A DNA stretch of 64,000 nucleotides from Aquimarina latercula DSM 2041 (GCF_000430645.1 NZ_AUMK01000011.1:1-64000); one strand, 5' to 3'; positions 36,497 through 43,590 are shown, counted from the stretch's first letter. Numbers and translations are program-made. Notes: generated from the letters alone by a model not told the origin.

Positions 36497-37770
36497 TAAA
36501 ATCTATGCTTAAATAGTTGGTATAATGGATATAGTTTTTCAAAATCATTCATCACCGTAGTTACTATATTACTATCTGAAATAGCTTTATCGTCAGGTTT
36601 GTATAAACGCCCAATTCTGAAATAATAAAACTTAGGATTGTCTTTTAGAGTAAAATCTTTAAGATCGGCAGCATCTTTAAAATCATCCACAGGAACTTCT
36701 TCATTCGCAACAGTGACGGTAAATTCATTATCTAGCTTTTGGACAAGTTTATAATAGGTATCTGCAAATACTTTATTTGTTTTAAGTTGTTCACGTATAT
36801 ATTTTCTATCTAAATAGCTGCCATCGTTTTTACCTACACGTAATTCTACCCATAAATAATCTTTTAAAACTAGTATCTCTAGTCGCATATGATAGAGCGA
36901 TGTCATATTTTCTCCAAAAGCATTTTTGTATTGCTCTAATTCTTCTTCACTACGTCCGTAATGTAACCATATTGCATTCAAGCTGCTGGATGCACGTTCG
37001 TTATGCCTGAAAGAAGAGGTTAAATGTTGCGACTGGTGATGTGCATATACTTCCCAACCTTTCTTATTCATTAAAGGGTAAACACGACTGTGTAGTTCTT
37101 CTAGCTTGCTACGTACTTCTAGTCTTTCGCTTATTGGACCAGGTTCATCCAAAATAGGTTTAGGTGCTGTGAAGGCATCGTAATGCTCAAAAGTGAAAAA
37201 CTGACCTGTGAAATTATAATCGTTTAATGCTACTTTGTCTTTAGTGACACCTGTTGCTTTTTTAAATTGTTTGGTAATGGATTGTAATTCTTTTTCTTTA
37301 TCGCTTCTTTCTGCATAGAACAGGCTATACTCATTTAACCACTGTTGTTCTAAAGTCGTTCCTAACTTATAATAAGTTTCAAACCAGTCCAATAATTCTT
37401 GAACAGCATCAGTATCTTCTATTTTTAAACTAAGTTCTATATTAGTAAGAAGGCCTCCTTTAGTACAATTACCAGAACCCAAAAAGGCTGTCCAGTCTTC
37501 ATCTATTCTGAATAAATATAGTTTTGGATGAAAGAATTGTTTTTTTATATCATAGATTTTAGTTGCTACATTTTTATCGATTAGTTTTTGTAATGCTGAA
37601 GGCTGAGTAGGTAAATCATAACCCACTAGAATTTCGAAAGCACAATCTTCATCTCTATTATCAAATAACTGTAGGCCATAATCTGTTAACATCGCCACCG
37701 CAATGCATATTTCATCTGCTTTACGGATGAAGTTTTTAAATTCTGTTTCTAGTCTTAGTACTTTTTTCAT
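36496..37770 (-). CDS. PLD-like nuclease-domain protein inside the RM operon
   Basis: 424 residues from ATG 37770; an upstream ATG at 37788 overlaps the previous gene. The N-terminal ~130 residues form a phospholipase-D-type fold (KKVLRLETEFKNFIRKADEICIAVAMLTDYGLQLF, then FFHPKLYLFRIDEDWTAFLGSGNCTKGGLLTNIEL). The HxK...GSxN motif is the catalytic signature of PLD-type nucleases. The C-terminal part (HMRLEILVLKDYLWVELRVGKNDGSYLDRKYIREQLK) may be a DUF4268-like or DNA-interacting region. It lies between two small unknown genes and hsdS, with TAATG coupling to hsdS. A nuclease role alongside type I RM is inferred. Confidence 0.75.
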   Translation of the reverse strand: MKKVLRLETEFKNFIRKADEICIAVAMLTDYGLQLFDNRDEDCAFEILVGYDLPTQPSALQKLIDKNVATKIYDIKKQFFHPKLYLFRIDEDWTAFLGSGNCTKGGLLTNIELSLKIEDTDAVQELLDWFETYYKLGTTLEQQWLNEYSLFYAERSDKEKELQSITKQFKKATGVTKDKVALNDYNFTGQFFTFEHYDAFTAPKPILDEPGPISERLEVRSKLEELHSRVYPLMNKKGWEVYAHHQSQHLTSSFRHNERASSSLNAIWLHYGRSEEELEQYKNAFGENMTSLYHMRLEILVLKDYLWVELRVGKNDGSYLDRKYIREQLKTNKVFADTYYKLVQKLDNEFTVTVANEEVPVDDFKDAADLKDFTLKDNPKFYYFRIGRLYKPDDKAISDSNIVTTVMNDFEKLYPLYQLFKHRF

Positions 37771-37772
37771 AA

Positions 37773-38039
37773 TTATACACAACCACAATCTGGCTCTGGC
37801 TCTGGAATTAAATTAAAGGGAAGTGTACAGCTATCTGTCCAATCTTTAAGTTTACAATTTTCTATCCACTGACCATCTTCATTATACAAGTCTATAGAAA
37901 TGTAACCTGATCCGTCATCACAAAACCCAGCATCTATTCTGAATTTTTCACCTTGCTCGTCTGTTGCATATACTGTGCAAGTCCTGCATTCATCACAGAT
38001 ATTTGTTTTCACTTCTTGTATAATAGATTTTACACTCAT
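37773..38039 (-). CDS. Small Cys-rich protein of unknown function
   Basis: 88 residues with eight cysteines, some clustered as CDECRTC, FCDDG, CKLKDWTDSC and terminal CGC, possibly binding metal. The middle (EKFRIDAGFCDDGSGYISIDLYNEDGQWI) looks beta. It has no signal peptide. Its stop is 2 bp before the PLD-like gene and its start 5 bp after the 114-residue gene, so the three are tightly arranged. No family recognised. Confidence 0.55.
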   Translation of the reverse strand: MSVKSIIQEVKTNICDECRTCTVYATDEQGEKFRIDAGFCDDGSGYISIDLYNEDGQWIENCKLKDWTDSCTLPFNLIPEPEPDCGCV

Positions 38040-38044
38040 ACTAT

Positions 38045-38389
38045 TTAATGCTCTGTATATAGTGGTGCATCGGTAAGGTCACTCACCATAGACGATTTGT
38101 AAAAGTCAAACCACTGAGTAAAGAGTTCCCAACTTAGCTTGGGATAAGCACGCTCATCAGTCCATTGGCCAAAGAGTTCATTTAAAAAAATGAGTTTCCA
38201 ATACTTTTTTAATTCCTTTTTTGGGTTGTCCAGAAAGATTTCGTCCTCCAACAGGTAACTATTGTAGTCGTTAATATCGCTGGCGCGTACAGGTTCAAGA
38301 TCGAGAGTTAAGGCATTGCTCAAGTCGTAAAAAAGTTGTTTTGGCTTTACGAGTAATAGACTGCGATTGATGGTAGCATATATAGTCAT
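38045..38389 (-). CDS. Small hypothetical protein of the RM operon
   Basis: 114 residues, soluble, no recognised family. The central region (YLLEDEIFLDNPKKELKKYWKLIFLNELFGQWTDERAYPKLSWELFTQWFDFYKSSMVSDLTD) is helical, aromatic and acidic. The gene directly abuts the RhuM-like gene (stop at 38390) and leaves 5 bp to the Cys-rich gene. Its repeated placement in such an operon suggests a specific partner of RhuM or the PLD-like protein, which is inference. Confidence 0.55.
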   Translation of the reverse strand: MTIYATINRSLLLVKPKQLFYDLSNALTLDLEPVRASDINDYNSYLLEDEIFLDNPKKELKKYWKLIFLNELFGQWTDERAYPKLSWELFTQWFDFYKSSMVSDLTDAPLYTEH

Positions 38390-39418
38390 TTATTTCTTCT
38401 TTTTTATTTTTTTAGCAAGTACTTTAAGTTCTTCCAATTCTTTTCGATCTGCTTCTAGTGCTTCTTCTTTTTTGCGTAACTTATCATAAGCTACATAATG
38501 AGCAATTACTTTTTTTTCCATCACCTTATGTGCTATTTTCCCCGATGTATTAAGCACAGGAAACTCATTAAAGGCAATAAGTTTATCTAAATTATTTTGC
38601 CAGTAGGACATCGTTAGATCCTGTTGGTTTTTTACCCTTAGTTCTGCTTGTTCTAAAAATATGACTACCAATCTATTCAGGCTGTCCAGTTCATCTGCAT
38701 TGAGATAATTCTTTGCTGTAGTGATGTCTTGTTTGCGTACTATATTGCCTTTCCAATTTGTTAATCCCATGTTAGGTTTGCGTGCATCTGCTCTAGAGAC
38801 TATTAGCTCTGCTGCAGTTTTTCGAGTAACTGCAAAAAGTAATTTGTTTTGTGCCGCCGCAAAAAACATTTGTGTGGCTTTATCGGTTGGGTCGTAATCA
38901 CTACTTAAACTAAAAAGGTCACGTACTTTTTGATAAAAACGTTTTTCAGAAGCTCGTATATCGCGAATACGATCTAGTAATTCATCAAAATAATCTGGAC
39001 GGCCATCGGGATTTTTGAGTCGTTCATCATCCATTATAAAACCTTTACGCATATACTCTGCTAGATTACGCGTAGCCCATTGTCTAAACTGTACACCACG
39101 ATGGCTACGCACTCGATAGCCAATGGCGAGTATCATTTCTAACGCATAAAAAGTTACTTTATATTCTTTACCATCAGAGGCAGTTGTTAAGTAATCCTTA
39201 ACAACTGAATTAGGAGTTAACTCCTTGTCTTTTAGAATACTTTTAATATGCATACTAATGTTAGGAACAGAGGTGTCAAAAATTTCGGCCAACTGTTTTT
39301 GATTAAGCCAGACGCTACCGTCACGCTCAAATAGTGCCACAGACGCTTTACCATCGGTACTGGTGTAAATAATAATATTGTTTTGTTCGTTATCCTCCAT
39401 ATTCTTAATCTTTTGCAT
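38390..39418 (-). CDS. RhuM-family protein
   Basis: 342 residues; an internal ATG at 39400 (MEDNEQNN) is an alternative start. The N-terminal ~120 residues are the diagnostic RhuM region: IIIYTSTDGKASVALFERDGSVWLNQKQLAEIFDTSVPNISMHIKSILKDKEL, followed by YKVTFYALEMILAIGYRVRSHRGVQFRQWA. The rest is helical with a Lys-rich tail. RhuM proteins (named after a Salmonella island gene) occur often within type I RM loci; their biochemical role is not established. The N-terminal part resembles a helix-turn-helix, so regulation of the operon is possible. Confidence 0.88.
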   Translation of the reverse strand: MQKIKNMEDNEQNNIIIYTSTDGKASVALFERDGSVWLNQKQLAEIFDTSVPNISMHIKSILKDKELTPNSVVKDYLTTASDGKEYKVTFYALEMILAIGYRVRSHRGVQFRQWATRNLAEYMRKGFIMDDERLKNPDGRPDYFDELLDRIRDIRASEKRFYQKVRDLFSLSSDYDPTDKATQMFFAAAQNKLLFAVTRKTAAELIVSRADARKPNMGLTNWKGNIVRKQDITTAKNYLNADELDSLNRLVVIFLEQAELRVKNQQDLTMSYWQNNLDKLIAFNEFPVLNTSGKIAHKVMEKKVIAHYVAYDKLRKKEEALEADRKELEELKVLAKKIKKKK

Positions 39419-39425
39419 TTCAGTA

Positions 39426-40940
39426 TTAATAGCCCAACTCTTTTAAATGTTTGTCCATTTCGGCTCGCACTTCTACCAGTTCTGTTTCTAATTGCTCAAT
39501 ATTTTTTTGCACTTCTGCAATATCTACTGGTTCTTCTTCTTCAAAGGTGTCAACATAACGTGGTATGTTAAGGTTGAAGTCATTCTCGGCTACTTCTTCA
39601 GGTTTTATTACAGAACTATATTTTTCTTTTGTAGTGAACTCTTTATAAGTAGTCACAATTTTATCTATATTTTGTGGACGTAAGACATTCTGCTTCTTTC
39701 CGTCGTCAAACTCTTTACTGGCATCTATAAATAGAATATCTTTAGTCGTTTTTGCCTTGTTGAAAATTAGAATTGCTGCAGGAATACCAGTGCCATAAAA
39801 TAGATTGGTTGGCAAGCCTATCACAGCTTCTAGCAAATTTTCTTCAATAAGTTTTTGTCTTATTTTTTGTTCTGCACTTCCCCGGAAGAGTACGCCATGA
39901 GGTACAATAACACCTACTTTACCAGTTGGTAATGTTGTTTCTATCATATGCAGAATAAAGGCATAATCTCCTTTAGACTTAGGCGGCACACCGCGAAGAA
40001 AACGTTTATAACGATCTGCTTCCGCATTTTCGTGACCCCACTTATCAAGGCTAAACGGTGGATTTGCTACCACAATGTCAAACTTCATTAATACATCGCC
40101 TTCTTTTAGCTTTGGATTATTTATGGTGTCACACCATTCAATCTGTGCAGAGTCCATACTGTGCAAAAAGCAGTTCATTTTACTCAATGCCCAGGTATCA
40201 CCATTAGATTCTTGACCATATATAGCAAAATTATTTGTAGGATTGTCTTTAGCATCTTTGGTTTCTTCTGCTACCTTTATCAATAAAGAACCCGATCCAC
40301 AAGTTGGGTCAAAAATGCGATAACCTTCTTTTGGTGAAACTAGTTTTGCTAATAGACTAGACACCTCTTTTGGTGTAAAAAATTCCCCACCTTTTTTACC
40401 AGCACCTGATGCGAATTTTTCCAAAAGATACATATAAGCTTCTCCAAGGATATCCTGTTTCCCTTCCCAAAGTGATGGACGAAAATCTAACTCTGGCTTT
40501 GCAAAGTCATTAATCAAGTTTTTAAGACGACGGTTTCTGTCTTTGGTCTGCCCTAATTTATCAGAGTTGAAACTAATATTTCTAAAAACACCATCTAATT
40601 TTTCGATATTACGCTCTTCTATTTGCGCAAATATCTTGTCAATTTTTTCACCTATATCTGTATCGTTTCTATGCTCATAAATATAATCAAAAGAACAGTT
40701 ATCGGGTAGTACAAAACGCTCGCGCTTCAACTTTCTTTGGATTAGCTCTTCATCATCACCATAACGTTCTTTAAGTTCGTTATAATGATCTTTCCATACA
40801 TCACTTAAATACTTAATAAACATAAAAACAAGAATGTAATTCTTGTATTCTGATGAATCAAATGCACCTCTAAAAGTGTCACACGCATTCCATAATGCGA
40901 TATTTATTTGATCTTGTGTAGGTTTTATTTTGTTTGACAT
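39426..40940 (-). CDS. hsdM: Type I restriction-modification DNA methylase subunit M
   Basis: 504 residues. An N-terminal HsdM helical bundle (INIALWNACDTFRGAFDSSEYKNYILVFMFIKYLSDVW) is followed by an N6-adenine methylase domain with motif I FDPTCGSGSLL and motif IV VANPPFSLDKWG. The family stretch KGGEFFTPKEVSSLLAKLV precedes it. It transfers methyl from SAM to adenine in the HsdS-defined target and forms the M2S core for HsdR. The start is 1 bp after the half-HsdS stop, so those two are co-translated. The C-terminus is a coiled segment (ELVEVRAEMDKHLKEL). Confidence 0.95.
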   Translation of the reverse strand: MSNKIKPTQDQINIALWNACDTFRGAFDSSEYKNYILVFMFIKYLSDVWKDHYNELKERYGDDEELIQRKLKRERFVLPDNCSFDYIYEHRNDTDIGEKIDKIFAQIEERNIEKLDGVFRNISFNSDKLGQTKDRNRRLKNLINDFAKPELDFRPSLWEGKQDILGEAYMYLLEKFASGAGKKGGEFFTPKEVSSLLAKLVSPKEGYRIFDPTCGSGSLLIKVAEETKDAKDNPTNNFAIYGQESNGDTWALSKMNCFLHSMDSAQIEWCDTINNPKLKEGDVLMKFDIVVANPPFSLDKWGHENAEADRYKRFLRGVPPKSKGDYAFILHMIETTLPTGKVGVIVPHGVLFRGSAEQKIRQKLIEENLLEAVIGLPTNLFYGTGIPAAILIFNKAKTTKDILFIDASKEFDDGKKQNVLRPQNIDKIVTTYKEFTTKEKYSSVIKPEEVAENDFNLNIPRYVDTFEEEEPVDIAEVQKNIEQLETELVEVRAEMDKHLKELGY

Positions 40941-40941
40941 T

Positions 40942-41529
40942 TTACAATACGTTAAAAAGTTGAGTGGTAGTTAATTTGTTTTTCAAGTCTGATATTTTAC
41001 TGTTTATTGCTAATTCTTTATTATGAAGGTTTGCAATTTTGGCAATTTTGGCTTGTAGCTCTAATGAAGGAAGTGCAATAGGTGTGTTCTCTAGTGTTGT
41101 CTTATTAATACTGGTAACATAAGTTCCTGCTTCATTTGTTTTAAAGTAGTTTTGAACTTTGGATTGATTTATATACCAGGCTATAAAGTCTGGATTAGCT
41201 ATATCCTTATTTACTTTAAGTACAAATATAGCTGATGAAGCAATAGTTGGAATATCATCTAAACCTTTAAATACTATTGCAAAATTGTTAGTACCCTTTG
41301 CTATAAAAAGAACATTACCAGTTTTTAAATAGTATTTGCTTTTTATTTTTTCGCTATCAATAAGAAAACAATCATTTCCTATAGATGTATAATTATCTTC
41401 AAAATCTTTTAGTTGTATTATACGAACACCTCCATTATGGACGTGTTTAATTTTTCCCCTAAAAGAGTACCCAGAGGACAGTCCCTGGTAAGATAAAATT
41501 GATTTTAAATTAATTATTTTACTTCGCAT
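40942..41529 (-). CDS. Half-length HsdS specificity protein (single TRD)
   Basis: 195 residues: one target-recognition domain (GGVRIIQLKDFEDNYTSIGNDCFLIDSEKIKSKYYLKTGNVLFIAKGTNNFAIVFKGL...) and one conserved helical region (ALPSLELQAKIAKIANLHNKELAINSKISDLKNKL). Half-size HsdS can dimerise to rebuild a working S subunit recognising a palindromic bipartite target. It is the first gene of the operon, 1 bp before hsdM and far from the full-length hsdS. It may give a second specificity, act as an S reservoir, or be a BREX/PglX-like remnant; function is inferred. Confidence 0.8.
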   Translation of the reverse strand: MRSKIINLKSILSYQGLSSGYSFRGKIKHVHNGGVRIIQLKDFEDNYTSIGNDCFLIDSEKIKSKYYLKTGNVLFIAKGTNNFAIVFKGLDDIPTIASSAIFVLKVNKDIANPDFIAWYINQSKVQNYFKTNEAGTYVTSINKTTLENTPIALPSLELQAKIAKIANLHNKELAINSKISDLKNKLTTTQLFNVL

Positions 41530-41540
41530 ATTTTAAAATA

Positions 41541-41553
41541 CATAATCACTATG
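41541..41553. promoter_or_regulatory. Operator-like palindrome at the start of the defence operon
   Basis: CATAATCACTATG, an inverted repeat CATAA-TCA-(C/T)TATG with one mismatch, extended by ATGCA. It overlaps the expected transcription start and lies 12 bp before the half-HsdS ATG. It matches the second copy at 41599-41611 at 12 of 13 positions, in the same orientation. Confidence 0.6.
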
Positions 41554-41556
41554 ATG

Positions 41557-41588
41557 CAAATATACGCATACTTTATTAATTACGCAAT
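41557..41588 (-). promoter_or_regulatory. Promoter of the RM/DRT operon
   Basis: On the minus strand ATTG (41588-41585), a 20-bp spacer and TATATTTG (41564-41557) fit the Bacteroidetes consensus TTTG-N19-TAnnTTTG. The predicted start falls near 41550, inside the first palindrome. The second palindrome ends just upstream of the -33 element. Confidence 0.65.
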
Positions 41589-41598
41589 AATAAATACA

Positions 41599-41611
41599 CA
41601 TAATCATTATG
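41599..41611. promoter_or_regulatory. Second operator-like palindrome upstream of the -33 box
   Basis: CATAATCATTATG is a perfect palindrome with a TCA spacer, 58 bp from the first copy and followed by ATGCA as there. It is nested in a wider inverted repeat, ACACATAA (41596-41603) with TTATGTGT (41621-41628). This suggests a dimeric regulator bound on both sides of the promoter. Confidence 0.6.
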
Positions 41612-41796
41612 ATGCATTTTTTATGTGTATTTTTATTTCTTGTGTTTGCAGTATTATTAAACTTTTTTTAGAGCTCAATTCAGGGGGGCAAAAATGTATA
41701 ATTCTTTCTATTTAGACTAATAAGGATATTGAACTATTGCTAAAAGTTGTGTGCGAATTGAATTCTGGTATGAATTTTAGTATTGAGAAGTTTGTG

Positions 41797-41819
41797 AAAA
41801 GTATGACCTATGTATGACC
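41797..41819 (+). repeat. Right 23-bp arm-type direct repeat
   Basis: Identical to 7459-7481 and containing GTATGACC-TAT-GTATGACC. It lies about 80 bp inside the right core. The pair at both ends is most simply explained as integrase arm-type binding sites. No gene was found in 41629-41827. Confidence 0.7.
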
Positions 41820-41827
41820 CCAAACAA

Positions 41828-41855
41828 AAAACCCAGATCAGCTGATCTGGGTTTT
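41828..41855. terminator. Intrinsic terminator carried by the element
   Basis: A perfect 28-bp palindrome centred on AGCT with AAAA/TTTT ends, 9 bp downstream of the tRNA 3' end on the minus strand. It replaces the original tRNA terminator left behind at 7260-7291, so the element brings both a tRNA 3' end and a terminator. Confidence 0.85.
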
Positions 41856-41864
41856 CCTTTACAG

Positions 41865-41946
41865 TGCGGGCGGGGAGACTCGAACTCCCACACCTCGCGG
41901 CACTAGATCCTAAGTCTAGCGTGTCTACCAATTCCACCACGCCCGC
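41865..41946 (-). tRNA. tRNA-Leu (anticodon TAG), attachment site of the element
   Basis: 82 nt without encoded CCA. The acceptor stem GCGGGCG pairs with CGCCCGC, discriminator A. The D-arm contains TTGGTAGAC. The anticodon stem CTAGA/TCTAG has loop CTTAGGA, giving anticodon TAG. There is a class II variable arm and a T-arm GGGAGTTCGAGTCTCCC. The gene is a hybrid: its 5' half is chromosomal, and its 3' part from the anticodon arm comes from the element. Confidence 0.95.
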
Positions 41947-42068
41947 ATTAATACCTTTATAAAACTTAGGACTATTTATAAAAGCGAGTGCAAATATAAA
42001 CAATACTTTTAAAATAAAAAGTCTCAGTAAATTTTTTTAGTACTTTTAGACAAAATTAATTCAATCCA

Positions 42069-43457
42069 ATGCAAAATATTAAATCTTACGTTCAGGAACA
42101 TAAAGAGCGTTTCATCAACGAGCTTCTTGAATTACTAAAAATACCATCTATTAGTGCAGATTCTGCATATAAGAATGATGTTATTAAGACTGCTGATGAA
42201 ATTAAGAAGAGTCTAGAAAATGCAGGTTGTGATCTTGTAGAGATATGTGAAACTCCTGGATATCCTATAGTTTATGGCGAAAAGATAATAAACCCTGATC
42301 TTCCTACTGTTTTAGTATATGGTCACTATGATGTACAACCACCTGATCCAATTGACCTTTGGGATAGTCCACCTTTTGAACCAGTAATTAAAAAAACCGA
42401 ATTACATCCAGAAGGCGCAATCTTTGCAAGAGGTTCTTGTGACGATAAAGGGCAAATGTATATGCATGTTAAGGCAATGGAATTAATGACTAAGACAGAT
42501 CAACTTCCTTGTAATGTTAAGTTTATGATCGAAGGAGAAGAAGAAGTTGGAAGTAATAGCCTTGGTTGGTTTGTAGAAAGAAATCAAGAAAAATTATCGA
42601 ACAATGTAATTCTTATTAGTGACACTGGGATGATTGCAAAAGATGTTCCTTCGATTACAACAGGATTAAGAGGGTTAAGTTATGTAGAGGTAGAGGTTAC
42701 AGGACCCAACAGAGATTTGCATAGCGGATTATATGGAGGAGCGGTAGCAAATCCAATTAACATTTTGACTAAAATGATAGCTTCATTACACGATGAGGAT
42801 AATCATATAACAATTCCGGGATTCTATGATAAGGTAGAAAACCTTTCTACAGAAGAGCGTGCAGAAATGGCAAAAGCTCCATTTTCTTTGGATACTTATA
42901 AAAAATCATTAGATATCAATGCTGTATACGGAGAAGAAGGATATACAACTAACGAACGTAATTCAATTCGTCCAACATTAGATGTGAACGGAATTTGGGG
43001 CGGATATACAGGAGAAGGAGCTAAAACGGTTATCGCAAGTAAAGCATACGCTAAGATCTCGATGCGTTTAGTGCCTAATCAAGATTGGAAAGAAATAACA
43101 GAACTCTTTAAGAATCATTTCGAAAGTATTGCGCCAGAGGCAGTAACTGTAAAAGTTACTCCGCATCACGGAGGACAAGGATATGTAACTCCAATAGATA
43201 GCATTGGATATCAAGCAGCGAGCAAAGCATACCAAGATACATTTGGTAAAACTCCTATTCCGCAAAGAAGTGGAGGAAGTATTCCAATCGTTTCTTTATT
43301 CGAAAAAGAATTAAAGAGTAAGACAATTCTTATGGGATTTGGATTAGATAGTGATGCAATCCATTCCCCTAATGAACACTTTGGTGTTTGGAATTATCTA
43401 AAGGGTATAGAAACCATCCCGTTGTTTTATAAATATTTTACAGAATTATATAAATAA
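42069..43457 (+). CDS. M20-family dipeptidase/aminoacylase
   Basis: 462 residues, cytosolic. Metal-binding residues of the M20 family are clear: VYGHYDVQP (His, with the downstream Asp), ARGSCDDKGQ (Asp), IEGEEEVGS (catalytic and metal Glu), SDTG (Asp), and a late His in DAIHSPNEHFG. The dimerisation lid domain lies at about 200-350 (RGLSYVEVEVTGPNRDLHSGLYGGAV). The family includes beta-Ala-Xaa and general dipeptidases; the exact substrate is not readable. It is the first chromosomal gene right of the element, transcribed away from it and followed by a good terminator. Confidence 0.9.
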   Translation: MQNIKSYVQEHKERFINELLELLKIPSISADSAYKNDVIKTADEIKKSLENAGCDLVEICETPGYPIVYGEKIINPDLPTVLVYGHYDVQPPDPIDLWDSPPFEPVIKKTELHPEGAIFARGSCDDKGQMYMHVKAMELMTKTDQLPCNVKFMIEGEEEVGSNSLGWFVERNQEKLSNNVILISDTGMIAKDVPSITTGLRGLSYVEVEVTGPNRDLHSGLYGGAVANPINILTKMIASLHDEDNHITIPGFYDKVENLSTEERAEMAKAPFSLDTYKKSLDINAVYGEEGYTTNERNSIRPTLDVNGIWGGYTGEGAKTVIASKAYAKISMRLVPNQDWKEITELFKNHFESIAPEAVTVKVTPHHGGQGYVTPIDSIGYQAASKAYQDTFGKTPIPQRSGGSIPIVSLFEKELKSKTILMGFGLDSDAIHSPNEHFGVWNYLKGIETIPLFYKYFTELYK

Positions 43458-43487
43458 CAAAGAATTTTTTAAGCTTATCTTTTAATT

Positions 43488-43515
43488 AAACCACTCATTT
43501 AGAGTGGTTTTTTTG
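43488..43515 (+). terminator. Intrinsic terminator of the dipeptidase gene
   Basis: Stem AAACCACTC (43488-43496) and GAGTGGTTT (43502-43510) with a 5-nt loop, followed by a run of T. It lies 30 bp after the stop codon. Confidence 0.85.
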
Positions 43516-43532
43516 TTCTAAATAAAAAAATA

Positions 43533-43567
43533 TTTGGAAATACAAATTTTTATTCTACATTTGTAGA
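43533..43567 (+). promoter_or_regulatory. Promoter with overlapping BlaI operator
   Basis: TTTG (43533-43536), a 19-bp spacer and TACATTTG (43556-43563) match the Bacteroidetes promoter consensus exactly. The -7 box lies inside the perfect palindrome TCTACA-TT-TGTAGA (43554-43567), which resembles BlaI/MecI operators built from TACA/TGTA. A further TGTAGA half-site is at 43582-43587. Autorepression by the BlaI-like product is strongly suggested. Confidence 0.7.
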
Positions 43568-43590
43568 GTTAATTCTAATAATGTAGAGTA

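Larger units (their letters stand above)
7330..41918. mobile_element. Integrative element of about 34.6 kb in tRNA-Leu(TAG) with T6SS-effector and RM/DRT cargo
   Basis: The limits are the identical 20-bp cores at 7330-7349 and 41899-41918; core to core is 34,569 bp. A tyrosine integrase lies next to the left core, and 23-bp direct repeats sit inside both ends. The backbone has an integrase, S24-like and XRE repressors, two AlpA-like DNA-binding proteins, a primase-helicase and a putative origin. Cargo is a VgrG/effector/immunity cassette and a long restriction/reverse-transcriptase operon. I saw no relaxase, coupling protein, conjugation, capsid, portal or terminase gene. The backbone resembles a phage satellite or a mobilisable island, but transfer mode is inference. 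Confidence 0.9.

Noticed and set aside
41740-42003. 87-residue minus-strand ORF across the tRNA
   Set aside because: Its central part is translated tRNA-Leu sequence and it spans the attachment core, so it is a chance frame.
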